Positions 1 through 8,323 of a DNA stretch of 16,778 nt are shown one piece after another. The notes below the pieces were generated by a model that saw only the letters and a list, made by a program, of their open reading frames with translations, was not told the DNA's origin and ran no database searches. The stretch lies in the NCBI GenBank assembly GCA_045652785.1, contig JAZOLF010000089.1, positions 1 to 16,778 of the forward strand, given 5' to 3'. The position numbers and the translations under genes are program-made. How positions within the stretch are numbered: the stretch's first letter is position 1; the number at the start of each line of letters is the position of its first letter. This DNA is from Scatosoma sp045652785. Its GTDB lineage: Bacteria > Bacillota > Clostridia > Christensenellales > Borkfalkiaceae.

Positions 1-1
1 A

Positions 2-2035
2 ACGCAGGACTATCCCGCAATGGGCTTTTCCATTCGCTACGATAACGGCGTGTTTAAGCGAAAAATCGTGGACGGTTGGCAGTCCGAATTGCCCGACGTT
101 GGGTTGCCCGGCGGCGAGGATTGGCTCACGCAAAGAAGCGACAAAATCTTTACCGTAAAATTCGACGGTTGGATTGAGGAAAAGTGGACGGAAAACGGAT
201 TGGAAACAATTTACCGCGACCCTAAAGAAATTCAAGCGGTTGCATACGATATGATGGTTTCGGGCTACGACAGTAAGGCGGTGTCTGTCCTTCGTCTTTG
301 GAAAGCGCGTAGCGTTCAAAACTTCGATATGAAACTGTTCTCGCAAGGTGATTACGCTGCGGTAATGCAGGAAGACAACGATGCGGAACTCATTTCCAAA
401 GTCCTGTATCCTGCCGACAACCACGCAGAAGGGAAGTCCTTGCGCTTGAAACAGCAATATTTCTTGGTTTCGGCATCCTTGCAAAACATTCTCGCCGACC
501 ATAAGCGCAGATACGGGTCTCTACGTTTGTTGCCCAAAATGGCGGCAATTCACTTGAACGATACGCACCCTGCGTTGGCTGTTCCCGAATTGATGCGTTT
601 GCTCATCGATGAAAACGGTATGAGTTGGGACGACGCTTGGGAAATCACCACATCCGTATGCGCATACACCAACCACACGGTTTTGGCGGAAGCGCTTGAA
701 ACCTGGCCGGAAGACTTGATTGCAAGAAGATTGCCCCGTATCTATTCGATCTTGAAAGAAATCAATCGCAGACTTTGCGAAGATTTGTGGCAAAAGTTCC
801 CCGGTGACTGGGATAAGATTGCAAGAATGGCAATTATGTCTTATAACACCGTTAAAATGGCAAACCTTTCCGTGCACGGTTCGCACCACGTAAACGGCGT
901 TTCGGGTTTGCATAGTGACATCATTAAGGAAAGCATTTTCAAGGATTATCACGATTACACGCCGCAAAAGTTCACGAACGTGACGAACGGTATCGCGCAC
1001 AGACGTTGGCTCAATCAATCGAATCCCGAACTTTGCGCGTTGCTTGACGAATGTATCGGTGCAGGCTATGCAAAAGATGCGGCAAAACTTGGCGACTTCT
1101 TAAAATATGAAAACGACGGCAGCGTTTTGCAACGTTTGGAAGAAATCAAGCGCATCAAAAAGCAGCAATTTGCGGATTTTGCTTTCAAAAAGCAAGGCTC
1201 GTTGATTGATCCCAACAGCATCTTTGACGTTCAAGCAAAGCGTTTGCACGAATATAAGCGCCAACTTTTGAACGTCCTGCACGTTATTACCGATTATATC
1301 CAACTCAAAGAAAATCCCGATATGCCGATGCAGCCCAAGACGTATATCTTTGCGGCAAAAGCGGCGGCAGGGTACTATATGGCAAAGAAAATCATCAAAC
1401 TCATTTGTTTCCTTGCCGAAGACATTAAAAAGCACCCGAAAATCCGCGAAAAACTCAACGTTGTGTATATGGAAGACTATAACGTCACGATGTCCGAAAT
1501 GTTGATGCCTGCAACGGAAATCTCCGAGCAAATCTCTTTGGCAGGGAAAGAAGCCAGCGGTACGGGGAATATGAAGTTCATGATCAACGGCGCATTGACC
1601 ATCGGTACGATGGACGGCGCGAACGTTGAAATGAGCGAAAAAGTGGGTATGGACAATATCTATATCTTTGGGCTGAGAGCGCACGAAGTGGAAGATATTT
1701 GGCGCAACGGATATTCCGCAAGCGTTTACTACAACAATGATCCTATGTTGAGAAAGGTAATCGAAGCCTTGATTGTAGGCTTTAACGGGGAAAGTTTTGC
1801 CGATATTGCAAACTACTTGTTGACGGGCTCGCCCGTAGCCGATCCGTATATGTGTATGGCGGATTATCAATCGTATTTGAGTACGCAGGATAAACTTTCC
1901 GAATTGTACGCAAAGGATAAGCGTACTTGGAACCAAAAATCCTTGCGCAACATCGCGGCGGCTGGCTATTTTGCAGCGGATAGAAGTATCGCAGAATACG
2001 CAGAACGCATTTGGAACTTGAAACCTTTACACTAA
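2..2035 (+). CDS. glgP: Glycogen/maltodextrin phosphorylase, 5' end outside the window
   Basis: Phosphorolysis of alpha-1,4-glucan to glucose-1-phosphate by a cytoplasmic PLP enzyme. The frame is open from base 2, and the six residues before the first visible Met (TQDYPA) continue the family's conserved YPA.G..IRY segment, so the ATG at 20 is internal and the real start lies upstream. Counting from that Met (671 residues to the TAA), the PLP-binding signature EASGTGNMKF is at 511-520 with the Schiff-base lysine at K519. The phosphate/substrate-site motif FDVQAKRLHEYKRQLLN is at about 402-418, and AIHLNDTHPALAVPEL at 176-191. The family is usually about 750-850 residues, so roughly the first 100-150 are missing. 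A GH13 amylase follows 58 bp downstream, which fits one glucan-breakdown unit. Family assignment is near certain; GlgP versus MalP substrate preference cannot be decided from sequence alone. Confidence 0.96.
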   Translation, partial: TQDYPAMGFSIRYDNGVFKRKIVDGWQSELPDVGLPGGEDWLTQRSDKIFTVKFDGWIEEKWTENGLETIYRDPKEIQAVAYDMMVSGYDSKAVSVLRLWKARSVQNFDMKLFSQGDYAAVMQEDNDAELISKVLYPADNHAEGKSLRLKQQYFLVSASLQNILADHKRRYGSLRLLPKMAAIHLNDTHPALAVPELMRLLIDENGMSWDDAWEITTSVCAYTNHTVLAEALETWPEDLIARRLPRIYSILKEINRRLCEDLWQKFPGDWDKIARMAIMSYNTVKMANLSVHGSHHVNGVSGLHSDIIKESIFKDYHDYTPQKFTNVTNGIAHRRWLNQSNPELCALLDECIGAGYAKDAAKLGDFLKYENDGSVLQRLEEIKRIKKQQFADFAFKKQGSLIDPNSIFDVQAKRLHEYKRQLLNVLHVITDYIQLKENPDMPMQPKTYIFAAKAAAGYYMAKKIIKLICFLAEDIKKHPKIREKLNVVYMEDYNVTMSEMLMPATEISEQISLAGKEASGTGNMKFMINGALTIGTMDGANVEMSEKVGMDNIYIFGLRAHEVEDIWRNGYSASVYYNNDPMLRKVIEALIVGFNGESFADIANYLLTGSPVADPYMCMADYQSYLSTQDKLSELYAKDKRTWNQKSLRNIAAAGYFAADRSIAEYAERIWNLKPLH

Positions 2036-2050
2036 TTATAGGCTAATTTG

Positions 2051-2079
2051 TGAAAAGCCGTATTTTCTACGGCTTTTCA
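2051..2079 (+). terminator. Hairpin between glgP and the amylase gene: partial terminator or attenuator
   Basis: A perfect 12-bp stem (TGAAAAGCCGTA pairing with TACGGCTTTTCA) closes a 5-nt TTTTC loop 15 bp after the glgP stop. The GCCGTA core is preceded by A residues and followed by TTTTCATCTATTTT, an imperfect U-tract. It ends only 14 nt before the amylase ATG. It could terminate part of the transcripts, protect the 3' end of glgP mRNA, or limit translation of the next gene. Confidence 0.6.
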
Positions 2080-2093
2080 TCTATTTTACGATT

Positions 2094-3977
2094 ATGAGCA
2101 CGATTTATTATAATCCGTTGGATTTGCATTGTAAATCCATAACAGGAGCGGCGGCAACAGGGGAAGAAGTGTGTTTCAACCTTATATGCTTGGACAAGCC
2201 CGCAAGTCTGACGGCTGAAAATTATCAAAAACCGAATAAAAACGCCTATTTTACGCTGAATAAGGACGGGGCAGATGCTACTTGTTATCCGATGAGAATA
2301 ACGGATTGTGGGTGGCAAATACGCCTTAAAATCCAAGAGCGCGGCTTATATTATTATCGTTTCCGTATCGAAGAAGAAGGGGACGTTTGCGAAAACGTGG
2401 ACGGGTATGGGGAACTCAACGCCAAAAACGGCAAATCTTTCCTGCTTACCGTCTATGAAAAAGGCTATAAAACCCCCGAATGGTTCAAAGGCGGGGTAAT
2501 GTACCAAATCTTTCCCGACCGTTTTGCCAAAGGTAGTATGTCTGATATAGGTATTACGCCTGACATAATAGATCGAATTCGCAGGGACGACTGGGGAGGC
2601 ATCCCGTCGTACAAGCCTAACGCCAAAGGGAAGGTACTCAATAACGACTTTTTCTGCGGAAATTTGCAAGGAATTAAAGAAAAATTGCCATATTTGCGGG
2701 ATTTAGGCGTGACGGTTCTCTATTTGAACCCGATTTTTAAGGCATATTCTAACCATCGCTATGACACGGGAGATTATATGGAGATCGACCCGTATTTGGG
2801 CTCGAAAGAAGACTTTGAACAACTTGTCAAAACCGCTAAAAAACACGGAATTCGCGTCATTTTAGACGGTGTATTTAATCATACGGGGGATGATAGCGTA
2901 TATTTTAACAAATATGGGCATTATCCGACGGTTGGTGCGTATCAATCGAAAGATTCGCCTTACTATTCGTGGTATGATTTTGAAAAATACCCCGATAAAT
3001 ACCGTAGTTGGTGGGGAATTGACATTTTGCCTGAAACCAACGAGCAATCCCCCGAATATCAGGAGTTCATTTTCGGTGAAAATGGGGTGCTAAAAACTTG
3101 GCTGAAAAGCAAAATAGGCGGGTATCGGCTCGATGTTGCGGATGAATTGCCCGATTTTTTCTTAAAAATGTTGCGAAAAAGCGTAAAATCGAGCGACGAA
3201 GACGCAATTATCATCGGCGAAGTGTGGGAAGATGCGTCGGATAAAGTGGCGTATGATGAGCGTAGAAAGTACTTTCAAGGTTATGAGCTCGACAGCGTTA
3301 TGAATTATCCTTGGAAAGATAGTATCGTTGAATATATCAAAACGGGGAACGTAGAACGTCTTTCTCGCTCCATTCGAACGCTCATAGACCATTATCCAAA
3401 GCAAAGTTTGGATTGCTTAATGAACGTTTTAGGAACGCACGATACCGCGCGTATTTTGACCGTTTTAGGCGGCATTTATTGTAAAAATAAGGATGAAATG
3501 GCGCAAGAAAGTGCGTATTTATCGCCAAAAATGAAAGAAAATGCAATAAAAATGCTGAAAATGGCAACCATTTTGCAATTTACCTTACCTGGCGTACCTT
3601 GCATTTATTACGGGGATGAAAACGGTATGGAAGGACACATTGATCCGTTCTGCCGTATGTGTTTTGACTGGGAGCATTTGAACGAAGATTTAATCAATCA
3701 TTATAAAATCCTGTCGAAAATCCGCGCGGATTATAAGGAAGTATTTGCAAAAGGACGTTGGCAGGAAGTTTTTGCGAAAAGCGGCTTGATGATTTTTAAA
3801 CGCGAATCCGCCGGAAAAACCTTGTATGTTTATACGAACAATTCGCAAAACGAAAAGTCTTTCAAAAAAGACGGAAAAATATTTAAGGATTTAATACAAG
3901 GAACCGTCCAAGAAAACGGCATAAAAATTGCAGCGTTTGGATATGGAATTGTTGAAGAAATTGCATCAAATATATAA
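2094..3977 (+). CDS. GH13 alpha-amylase family glycosidase (neopullulanase/maltodextrinase-like)
   Basis: Predicted cytoplasmic alpha-glucan hydrolase of 627 residues. Residues 1 to about 125 form an N-terminal beta-rich module as in neopullulanase/cyclomaltodextrinase-type GH13 enzymes. The TIM barrel starts near VMYQIFPDRFA (135-145). Conserved regions are visible: DGVFNH at 258-263, the nucleophile D347 in GYRLDVADEL, the acid/base E376 in IIGEVWEDA, and the transition-state stabiliser D450 in LGTHDTARIL. A C-terminal beta domain runs from about 545. There is no signal peptide, so its substrate is probably internal maltodextrin or glycogen, matching the upstream phosphorylase. The ATG at 2094 fits the family start, but no Shine-Dalgarno precedes it and a hairpin ends 14 nt upstream. 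The catalytic class is certain; the exact substrate (pullulan, cyclodextrin, maltodextrin) is not. Confidence 0.92.
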   Translation: MSTIYYNPLDLHCKSITGAAATGEEVCFNLICLDKPASLTAENYQKPNKNAYFTLNKDGADATCYPMRITDCGWQIRLKIQERGLYYYRFRIEEEGDVCENVDGYGELNAKNGKSFLLTVYEKGYKTPEWFKGGVMYQIFPDRFAKGSMSDIGITPDIIDRIRRDDWGGIPSYKPNAKGKVLNNDFFCGNLQGIKEKLPYLRDLGVTVLYLNPIFKAYSNHRYDTGDYMEIDPYLGSKEDFEQLVKTAKKHGIRVILDGVFNHTGDDSVYFNKYGHYPTVGAYQSKDSPYYSWYDFEKYPDKYRSWWGIDILPETNEQSPEYQEFIFGENGVLKTWLKSKIGGYRLDVADELPDFFLKMLRKSVKSSDEDAIIIGEVWEDASDKVAYDERRKYFQGYELDSVMNYPWKDSIVEYIKTGNVERLSRSIRTLIDHYPKQSLDCLMNVLGTHDTARILTVLGGIYCKNKDEMAQESAYLSPKMKENAIKMLKMATILQFTLPGVPCIYYGDENGMEGHIDPFCRMCFDWEHLNEDLINHYKILSKIRADYKEVFAKGRWQEVFAKSGLMIFKRESAGKTLYVYTNNSQNEKSFKKDGKIFKDLIQGTVQENGIKIAAFGYGIVEEIASNI

Positions 3978-4064
3978 ATAAGGAAAAAAATACGAAAAGT
4001 CTTATTTATCAAAAATATGTATTTCAAAACAAAAATGTGCTGAAATTACCGTTTTTTCTACTAT

Positions 4065-4096
4065 ACTATTCGTAAAACCTGTGTTTTACGAATAGT
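4065..4096. repeat. Perfect 14-bp inverted repeat in a convergent intergenic gap
   Basis: ACTATTCGTAAAAC and GTTTTACGAATAGT are exact reverse complements around a 4-nt CTGT. Neither side carries a U-tract, so it is not an ordinary intrinsic terminator. It lies in 3978-4169, a non-coding AT-rich stretch between the amylase gene and the metH terminator. A TATACT (4062-4067) overlaps its left edge and could be a -10 element, but no good -35 is visible. A weaker 8-bp repeat (TAAATAAG/CTTATTTA, 3975-4008) lies upstream. It could be part of a small RNA ending at the 4170-4200 terminator, an operator, or an mRNA 3'-end stabiliser. Function unknown. Confidence 0.6.
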
Positions 4097-4169
4097 TATG
4101 CGTGTGTGTAGAACACGATAAAAAAAGAAACTTTTTGCACCACGCTTTATTATTTGTATGCTTATAATG

Positions 4170-4200
4170 AAAAATGTCCTGGAAAAACCAGGACATTTTT
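4170..4200. terminator. Bidirectional intrinsic terminator for metH and the amylase gene
   Basis: A 13-bp perfect stem (AAAAATGTCCTGG with CCAGGACATTTTT) closes an A5 loop. T-rich tracts follow on both strands (TTTTTATTTTG on +, TTTTTCATTATA on -). It begins 22 bp beyond the metH stop and lies at the convergence of the two transcription units. Confidence 0.9.
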
Positions 4201-4222
4201 ATTTTGCTATATATACTACTCT

Positions 4223-6640
4223 CTATTGTTCGTTTGTCCAAGCGTTTACAAGGCGCACCGCTTGCATCGCATCCTTTGCATATCCGTCCGCAGAAATCTT
4301 TTGCGCGTATTCTGCGGTCAAAACTGCGCCGCCTACCATCACTTTAAGGTTCGGAGCGTTTTTCTTCAATAATCGGATGGTTTCTTCCATCGATGGAACG
4401 GTCGTCGTCATCAATGCGGACAGCCCCACAATGCTTGCTTTTTCCCGCAAAACGCATTCTACAACCCTTTCAGGCGGTACGTCTTTGCCTAAATCAATAA
4501 TTTGATAGCCGTAATTGCTCAAAATTGTGCCGACAATGTTCTTTCCGATGTCATGAATATCCCCTTTGACCGTCGCAAGCACAATTTTTGCTTTCTTTTC
4601 CGTGTTTATCTCGTCGTTTGCAAGAGAAACTTTGATGCGTTCAAATGCTGCCTTTGCTGCATCGGCACTCATCAAGAGTTGCGGCAAGAAAGCACGTTTT
4701 TCTTCGTACGCCTGCCCTACGGTATTGAGCGCTGGAACAATATATTCTTCGATAATTTCCTGTGCATTAATCGTCGTTAAAAGCGCGAAACATTCCTTTC
4801 TTGCAGCATCCTTTAAGCCGTGAATAATAGCGTCCTTTAAGGGAGATTTTTCGCCTGGCTCCACCACTTTTTGGGCAATTTCGGATGCTTTTACTGTTGA
4901 AATCGACATTTTTGGCAAGCGTTCGGTAATTAAATGGACATATTTCGAACAGTTGCTATCCTTTCCGCTCAATGCTAAATAGGCATGATAGGTTTTCATC
5001 ATTTCCGCAGAGTTCGGGTTGATAATTGCCGCCGACAATCCCTTTTCCAAAGCATACGAAAAGAAAGTAGAATTGATAGCGTCGCGACAAGGCAATCCAA
5101 AGGAAACATTAGAAACGCCAAGCGACGTCCCCACCCCTAACTCGCCACGCAAGCGGATGAGAGATTCCAAGGTGACTTTTGCGGCGTTCTGATCGGCGCT
5201 GATTGCCATTGCCAGCGGATCAACCAAGAAATTCTTGCGCGAAATGCCGTATTTTGCCCCTTCTTGGATGATTTTTCGGGCAATTCTCACTCTTCCGTCC
5301 GCTGTTTCGGGAATTCCATTCTCGTCTAATGTCAAGGCTATTACAACCCCACCATACTTCTTGACGAGTGGGAATACCGCATCCATACTTTCCTGCTTGC
5401 CGTTCACGGAATTGACAAGCGGTTTACCATTATAAATGCGCATCGCCTTTTCCATCGCCGCATAATCGGACGTATCAATTTGCAAAGGCAAGTTTGTGAC
5501 TGCTTGCAATTCTTGGATATACTTTGGAAGTTCTTCGCTTTCGTCTAAATCAGGCAATCCAACGTTGACGTCCAAGATTTGCGCACCATTTTCTTCCTGT
5601 GAAATCCCTTCCGCCAAAATGTAAGCAATGTCTTTCTCAATAAGCGCCTGTTTGAAACGCTTTTTCCCCGTAGGATTGATGCGTTCGCCGATGATAACGG
5701 GCGTATTGAAGTTTACAGTATGCGTGTAAGAAGAAACAACTGTATCCCATTTTTCGACAAGCGGCTGCACGGGAATATCTTTCGTTTCGGCAACCACTTT
5801 TTGAATATAGAACGGCGTAGTACCACAGCAGCCACCTACTAAACGCGCTCCTTTTTGTACAAAATTCGCGATAAAAGCGGCAAAATCGTCTTCGGAAACG
5901 TCAAAAAGTGTCTTTCCATCTTTTTCAATGGGCAAGCCAGCGTTTGGTTTCACCAAAACAGGCACAGATGCGCAGGCAAGCAACTCTTCCACCGTCGTTT
6001 CCAACTGTTTCGGTCCAACCGAGCAATTCACGCCGACGGCAGCAACGCACAATCCTTCGAGCATAGCCACCATTGCGGCAGGTGTTGCGCCTGTCATTAA
6101 CTTTGCGTCTTCACCGAATGCGCAGGAAACAAAAATCGGCAGATTAGAGTTCTCTTTTGCCGCAAGAACCGCCGCTTTGCATTCAAGCGAATCATTCATC
6201 GTTTCGATAAGCAGCAAATCCACTCCGTATTTTACGCCCAACCGCACCGTTTTTGCAAACACTTCGACGGCATCTTCAAAATCTAAATCGCCATACGGTT
6301 TCAACATCTTTCCGCAAGGACCGATATCGAGCGCAACCCACTTTTCCTGCGTTCCGAATGACAGTTTCGCCCCATGTCTTGCGTTATGGACGGCTGCGGC
6401 AATCACTTGCTCTAATTCTTCGTCGGAGAACTTTAACCCGTTTGCGCCAAAAGTGTTCGTCGCAACAATATTACTCCCCGCATCAAAGTACGCTTTATGA
6501 ATGCCTTGCACAACTTCCGCATGCGTGACGTTCCAGCGTTCGGGCAATTCGCCAAGAGGCAAGCCGCTCGCTTGCAAAAGCGTGCCCATTCCGCCATCCA
6601 AATAGACGGTATTTTGTTCTAAATACGTTTTTAAATCCAT
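4223..6640 (-). CDS. metH: Cobalamin-dependent methionine synthase, catalytic and B12 modules only
   Basis: Transfers a methyl group from 5-methyl-THF via cob(I)alamin to homocysteine. The protein is 805 residues. The homocysteine/Zn domain (about 1-290) has the three Zn ligands C206 (GVNCSVGP) and C271/C272 (GGCCGT). The pterin-binding domain (about 313-560) contains IIGERINPTGKK and DVNVGLPD. The B12 cap is at about 600-680, and the B12 Rossmann domain carries DIHDIGK (694-700) with axial ligand H696. It lacks the C-terminal AdoMet activation domain of the roughly 1,230-residue E. coli enzyme; that function is the separate gene just upstream. The ATG at 6640 is chosen over a GTG at 6664: it sits 2 bp after the TGA of the preceding gene, with AAGAG about 8 nt before it. 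The stop is TAG, with a TAA seven codons beyond at 4199-4201. Confidence 0.95.
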   Translation of the reverse strand: MDLKTYLEQNTVYLDGGMGTLLQASGLPLGELPERWNVTHAEVVQGIHKAYFDAGSNIVATNTFGANGLKFSDEELEQVIAAAVHNARHGAKLSFGTQEKWVALDIGPCGKMLKPYGDLDFEDAVEVFAKTVRLGVKYGVDLLLIETMNDSLECKAAVLAAKENSNLPIFVSCAFGEDAKLMTGATPAAMVAMLEGLCVAAVGVNCSVGPKQLETTVEELLACASVPVLVKPNAGLPIEKDGKTLFDVSEDDFAAFIANFVQKGARLVGGCCGTTPFYIQKVVAETKDIPVQPLVEKWDTVVSSYTHTVNFNTPVIIGERINPTGKKRFKQALIEKDIAYILAEGISQEENGAQILDVNVGLPDLDESEELPKYIQELQAVTNLPLQIDTSDYAAMEKAMRIYNGKPLVNSVNGKQESMDAVFPLVKKYGGVVIALTLDENGIPETADGRVRIARKIIQEGAKYGISRKNFLVDPLAMAISADQNAAKVTLESLIRLRGELGVGTSLGVSNVSFGLPCRDAINSTFFSYALEKGLSAAIINPNSAEMMKTYHAYLALSGKDSNCSKYVHLITERLPKMSISTVKASEIAQKVVEPGEKSPLKDAIIHGLKDAARKECFALLTTINAQEIIEEYIVPALNTVGQAYEEKRAFLPQLLMSADAAKAAFERIKVSLANDEINTEKKAKIVLATVKGDIHDIGKNIVGTILSNYGYQIIDLGKDVPPERVVECVLREKASIVGLSALMTTTVPSMEETIRLLKKNAPNLKVMVGGAVLTAEYAQKISADGYAKDAMQAVRLVNAWTNEQ

Positions 6641-6642
6641 AA

Positions 6643-7302
6643 TCAATCTCTTTTGTAATCGCACGATTGCATCGTACAGTTTGCGCAGGCAGTTTCCTGC
6701 GATTTTCTACATTTTTTTGTGACGGGAATTATCGCTGAAACGGATTTGGTTGGCGACATCATAAGCGTATCCGTTAAAGTTACGCCCACTTTTTTCTCGG
6801 GAGATAATATCTGAAAGATATTACGCTGCGCCAAAAGCGAAAAATCGCCATATCCAGGGCTAAAACGGCGCTCTAAGGTAAAACCTTGTTCCGCGTATTT
6901 TTGTGCGATATTTGCGCAAAATAAGTCGCAGGTTTGTTCGATGCGCTCTGTGCCGAGCGCTTGAAAAAACAAGCCCTTTATCGGTGCAACTTTCGCGTAT
7001 CTTGCAATCAATCGGTCAATCCCTATCCCCACCGTCGCGACAAAAAGCAAAACCTTTTCCGCGTTTTCAAGCGGCAACGATTTACTTTCTCTTGCCTGCG
7101 GTACAAGATCAAAAAAAAGTTCTTTCGGTAGTTCGCAGTAGGTCACTTTCGGGGTAAAAGTATCTTTGGATAGATCCAAGCATTCACGAAATACCTGCAA
7201 AATGGTGTCATCTACTTGAATGCGCATTCCGGCGTATCGAAATACTTCCTTTTCGTCAATAGGCGGCAAGGTATTTAGTTGTTGCGTAAAAACATTATAC
7301 AT
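6643..7302 (-). CDS. MetH reactivation (AdoMet-binding) domain protein, stand-alone
   Basis: Predicted partner that reductively remethylates oxidised cob(II)alamin in MetH using AdoMet. At 219 residues it corresponds to the C-terminal activation domain of long MetH enzymes. The AdoMet-site region RRFSPGYGDFSLLAQ (145-159) matches the RxxPGY motif, followed by LTDTLMMSPTKSVSAII (176-192), typical of separate clostridial versions. The C-terminus ends in four cysteines (C198, C206, C209, C214), suggesting a metal or Fe-S site. The ATG at 7302 overlaps the metF stop by 8 bp (ATGTATAA), a coupling arrangement; an in-frame TTG at 7347 would overlap metF much further and is less likely. metH starts 2 bp after its stop. 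Confidence 0.87.
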   Translation of the reverse strand: MYNVFTQQLNTLPPIDEKEVFRYAGMRIQVDDTILQVFRECLDLSKDTFTPKVTYCELPKELFFDLVPQARESKSLPLENAEKVLLFVATVGIGIDRLIARYAKVAPIKGLFFQALGTERIEQTCDLFCANIAQKYAEQGFTLERRFSPGYGDFSLLAQRNIFQILSPEKKVGVTLTDTLMMSPTKSVSAIIPVTKKCRKSQETACANCTMQSCDYKRD

Positions 7303-8176
7303 TTTTTCCGATAATGGATGCCAAGTTGCTTTGGATTTTTGCCGCAACGTTGGGTTTATTCATGGAGTATATGTGTACGTTTTTTATGCCGTTTGCGAAC
7401 AAATCGATAATTTGGTCGGTTGCGTATGCAATCCCAGCATCTTTCATCGCCGCAGGATCGTTGCCGAAGCGGTCAACAATCGTTTTGAACCGTTGTGGAA
7501 CAAAGGATCGTGAAAGCGCAATCGCACGTTTTACCTGATTTGCGTTGGTGATCGGCATAATCCCCGCGATTACAGGCACTTCAATACCTGCATCACGAAT
7601 TTTATATAAGAAGTTATACAGCAAATTGTTATCAAAGAACATTTGCGTTGTCAAAAACTCGCAACCAGCATCCACTTTTTCTTTCAAATAGCGAATATCA
7701 TCCTTTTGGTTGGCGCTTTCGGGGTGTACTTCGGGATAGCAAGCCCCGCCGATGCAAAAATCTCCATTCGCTTTGAGTTCGTGGATCAAGTCAACCGCAT
7801 GATGATAGCACCATTTTGAGCGATCCTGCCCTTTCATTTCTTCGGGAATGTCACCGCGCAAGGCTAAGACGTTTTTCACGCCCGCAGCCTGAAAGTCTGC
7901 AATACGAGCCGCAACCGTTTCTTTTGTAGAAGATACGCAAGTAAGATGCGCCAAAGACGGAACGCCAAACTCTTCGCGAATACTCTTTGCAATATCCAAA
8001 GTATATTTACTTGTACCGCCCCCAGCGCCGTAAGTGACGCTCATAAATGCGGGACGAAGACGAGCAATTTCTTCCGTTGCCGCCTTTACGCCATAAAATA
8101 AATCAGATGTCTTCGGGGGAAAGACTTCAAAGGACAGCGAATATTGATTTTTTTTGAAAATTTCAGTCAACTTCAT
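7295..8176 (-). CDS. metF: 5,10-methylenetetrahydrofolate reductase
   Basis: FAD enzyme that makes 5-methyl-THF, the methyl donor used by MetH. The product is 293 residues, the usual bacterial MetF length. Visible motifs are FEVFPPK (16-22), SVTYGAGGG (46-54), LALRGD (104-109), GGACYPEVHPES (143-154) and TTQMFFDN (176-183). The start is the ATG at 8176, preceded by GGAG with 8-nt spacing; a longer upstream frame from 8362 would run through the promoter and shows no family similarity. It is the first gene of the metF, reactivation protein, metH operon, and the predicted transcription start about 15 nt upstream leaves no room for a SAM or cobalamin riboswitch. Confidence 0.96.
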   Translation of the reverse strand: MKLTEIFKKNQYSLSFEVFPPKTSDLFYGVKAATEEIARLRPAFMSVTYGAGGGTSKYTLDIAKSIREEFGVPSLAHLTCVSSTKETVAARIADFQAAGVKNVLALRGDIPEEMKGQDRSKWCYHHAVDLIHELKANGDFCIGGACYPEVHPESANQKDDIRYLKEKVDAGCEFLTTQMFFDNNLLYNFLYKIRDAGIEVPVIAGIMPITNANQVKRAIALSRSFVPQRFKTIVDRFGNDPAAMKDAGIAYATDQIIDLFANGIKNVHIYSMNKPNVAAKIQSNLASIIGKNV

Positions 8177-8197
8177 AATGTAAACTCCATTTTTTTG

Positions 8198-8226
8198 ATT
8201 ATAGCACATTCCCCTGCGGAATTCAA
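8198..8226 (-). promoter_or_regulatory. Sigma-A-type promoter of the metF operon
   Basis: On the minus strand: TTGAAT (8226-8221), 17 bp, TATAAT (8203-8198), with an extended TGC directly before the -10. The expected start is near 8191, giving a leader of about 15 nt that holds only the Shine-Dalgarno. It lies back to back with the recombinase promoter. Confidence 0.82.
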
Positions 8227-8288
8227 TAGATTGACGGCAGAAAACAAATCTTTTTCCTATTTTTTGACAAACAACTTTTCGGGAAATC

Positions 8289-8317
8289 TTGACAAACGCA
8301 AAAAAAATGGATACAAT
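8289..8317 (+). promoter_or_regulatory. Promoter of the xer-hflX unit
   Basis: Consensus TTGACA (8289-8294), 17 bp, TACAAT (8312-8317). If the last T of the -10 is at -7, +1 is 8324, the A of the recombinase ATG, so the transcript would be leaderless. A second TTGACAAAC copy (8264-8272) lies 25 bp upstream but has no matching -10. Confidence 0.8.
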
Positions 8318-8323
8318 AGAAAT

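Noticed and set aside
521..1936. Long minus-strand open frames opposite glgP
   Set aside because: They lie antisense to a well-conserved gene, have no ribosome binding site and no recognisable family.
4163..4168. TATAAT on the + strand before the 4170 terminator as a promoter
   Set aside because: There is no -35 at a usable distance and transcription would meet the terminator at once.
4223..4225. TAG of metH as a sense codon
   Set aside because: The protein already ends where MetH B12 domains normally end; the seven extra codons run towards the terminator stem and match nothing.
5928..6500. 190-codon plus-strand frame opposite metH
   Set aside because: Compositional shadow of the metH codons; the Ser/Ala/Pro-rich product resembles no family.
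6641..6664. GTG start for metH at 6664
   Set aside because: The ATG at 6640 follows the preceding stop by 2 bp, has a ribosome binding site and gives the normal MetH N-terminus.
8264..8297. TTGACAAAC direct repeats upstream of the recombinase as attachment-site arms
   Set aside because: They are short and better explained as promoter -35 sequence; no core or inverted arms are seen.
8144..8323. N-terminal extension of the recombinase by 60 residues
   Set aside because: It runs through both divergent promoters and the metF start; the family-like sequence begins at the ATG at 8324.
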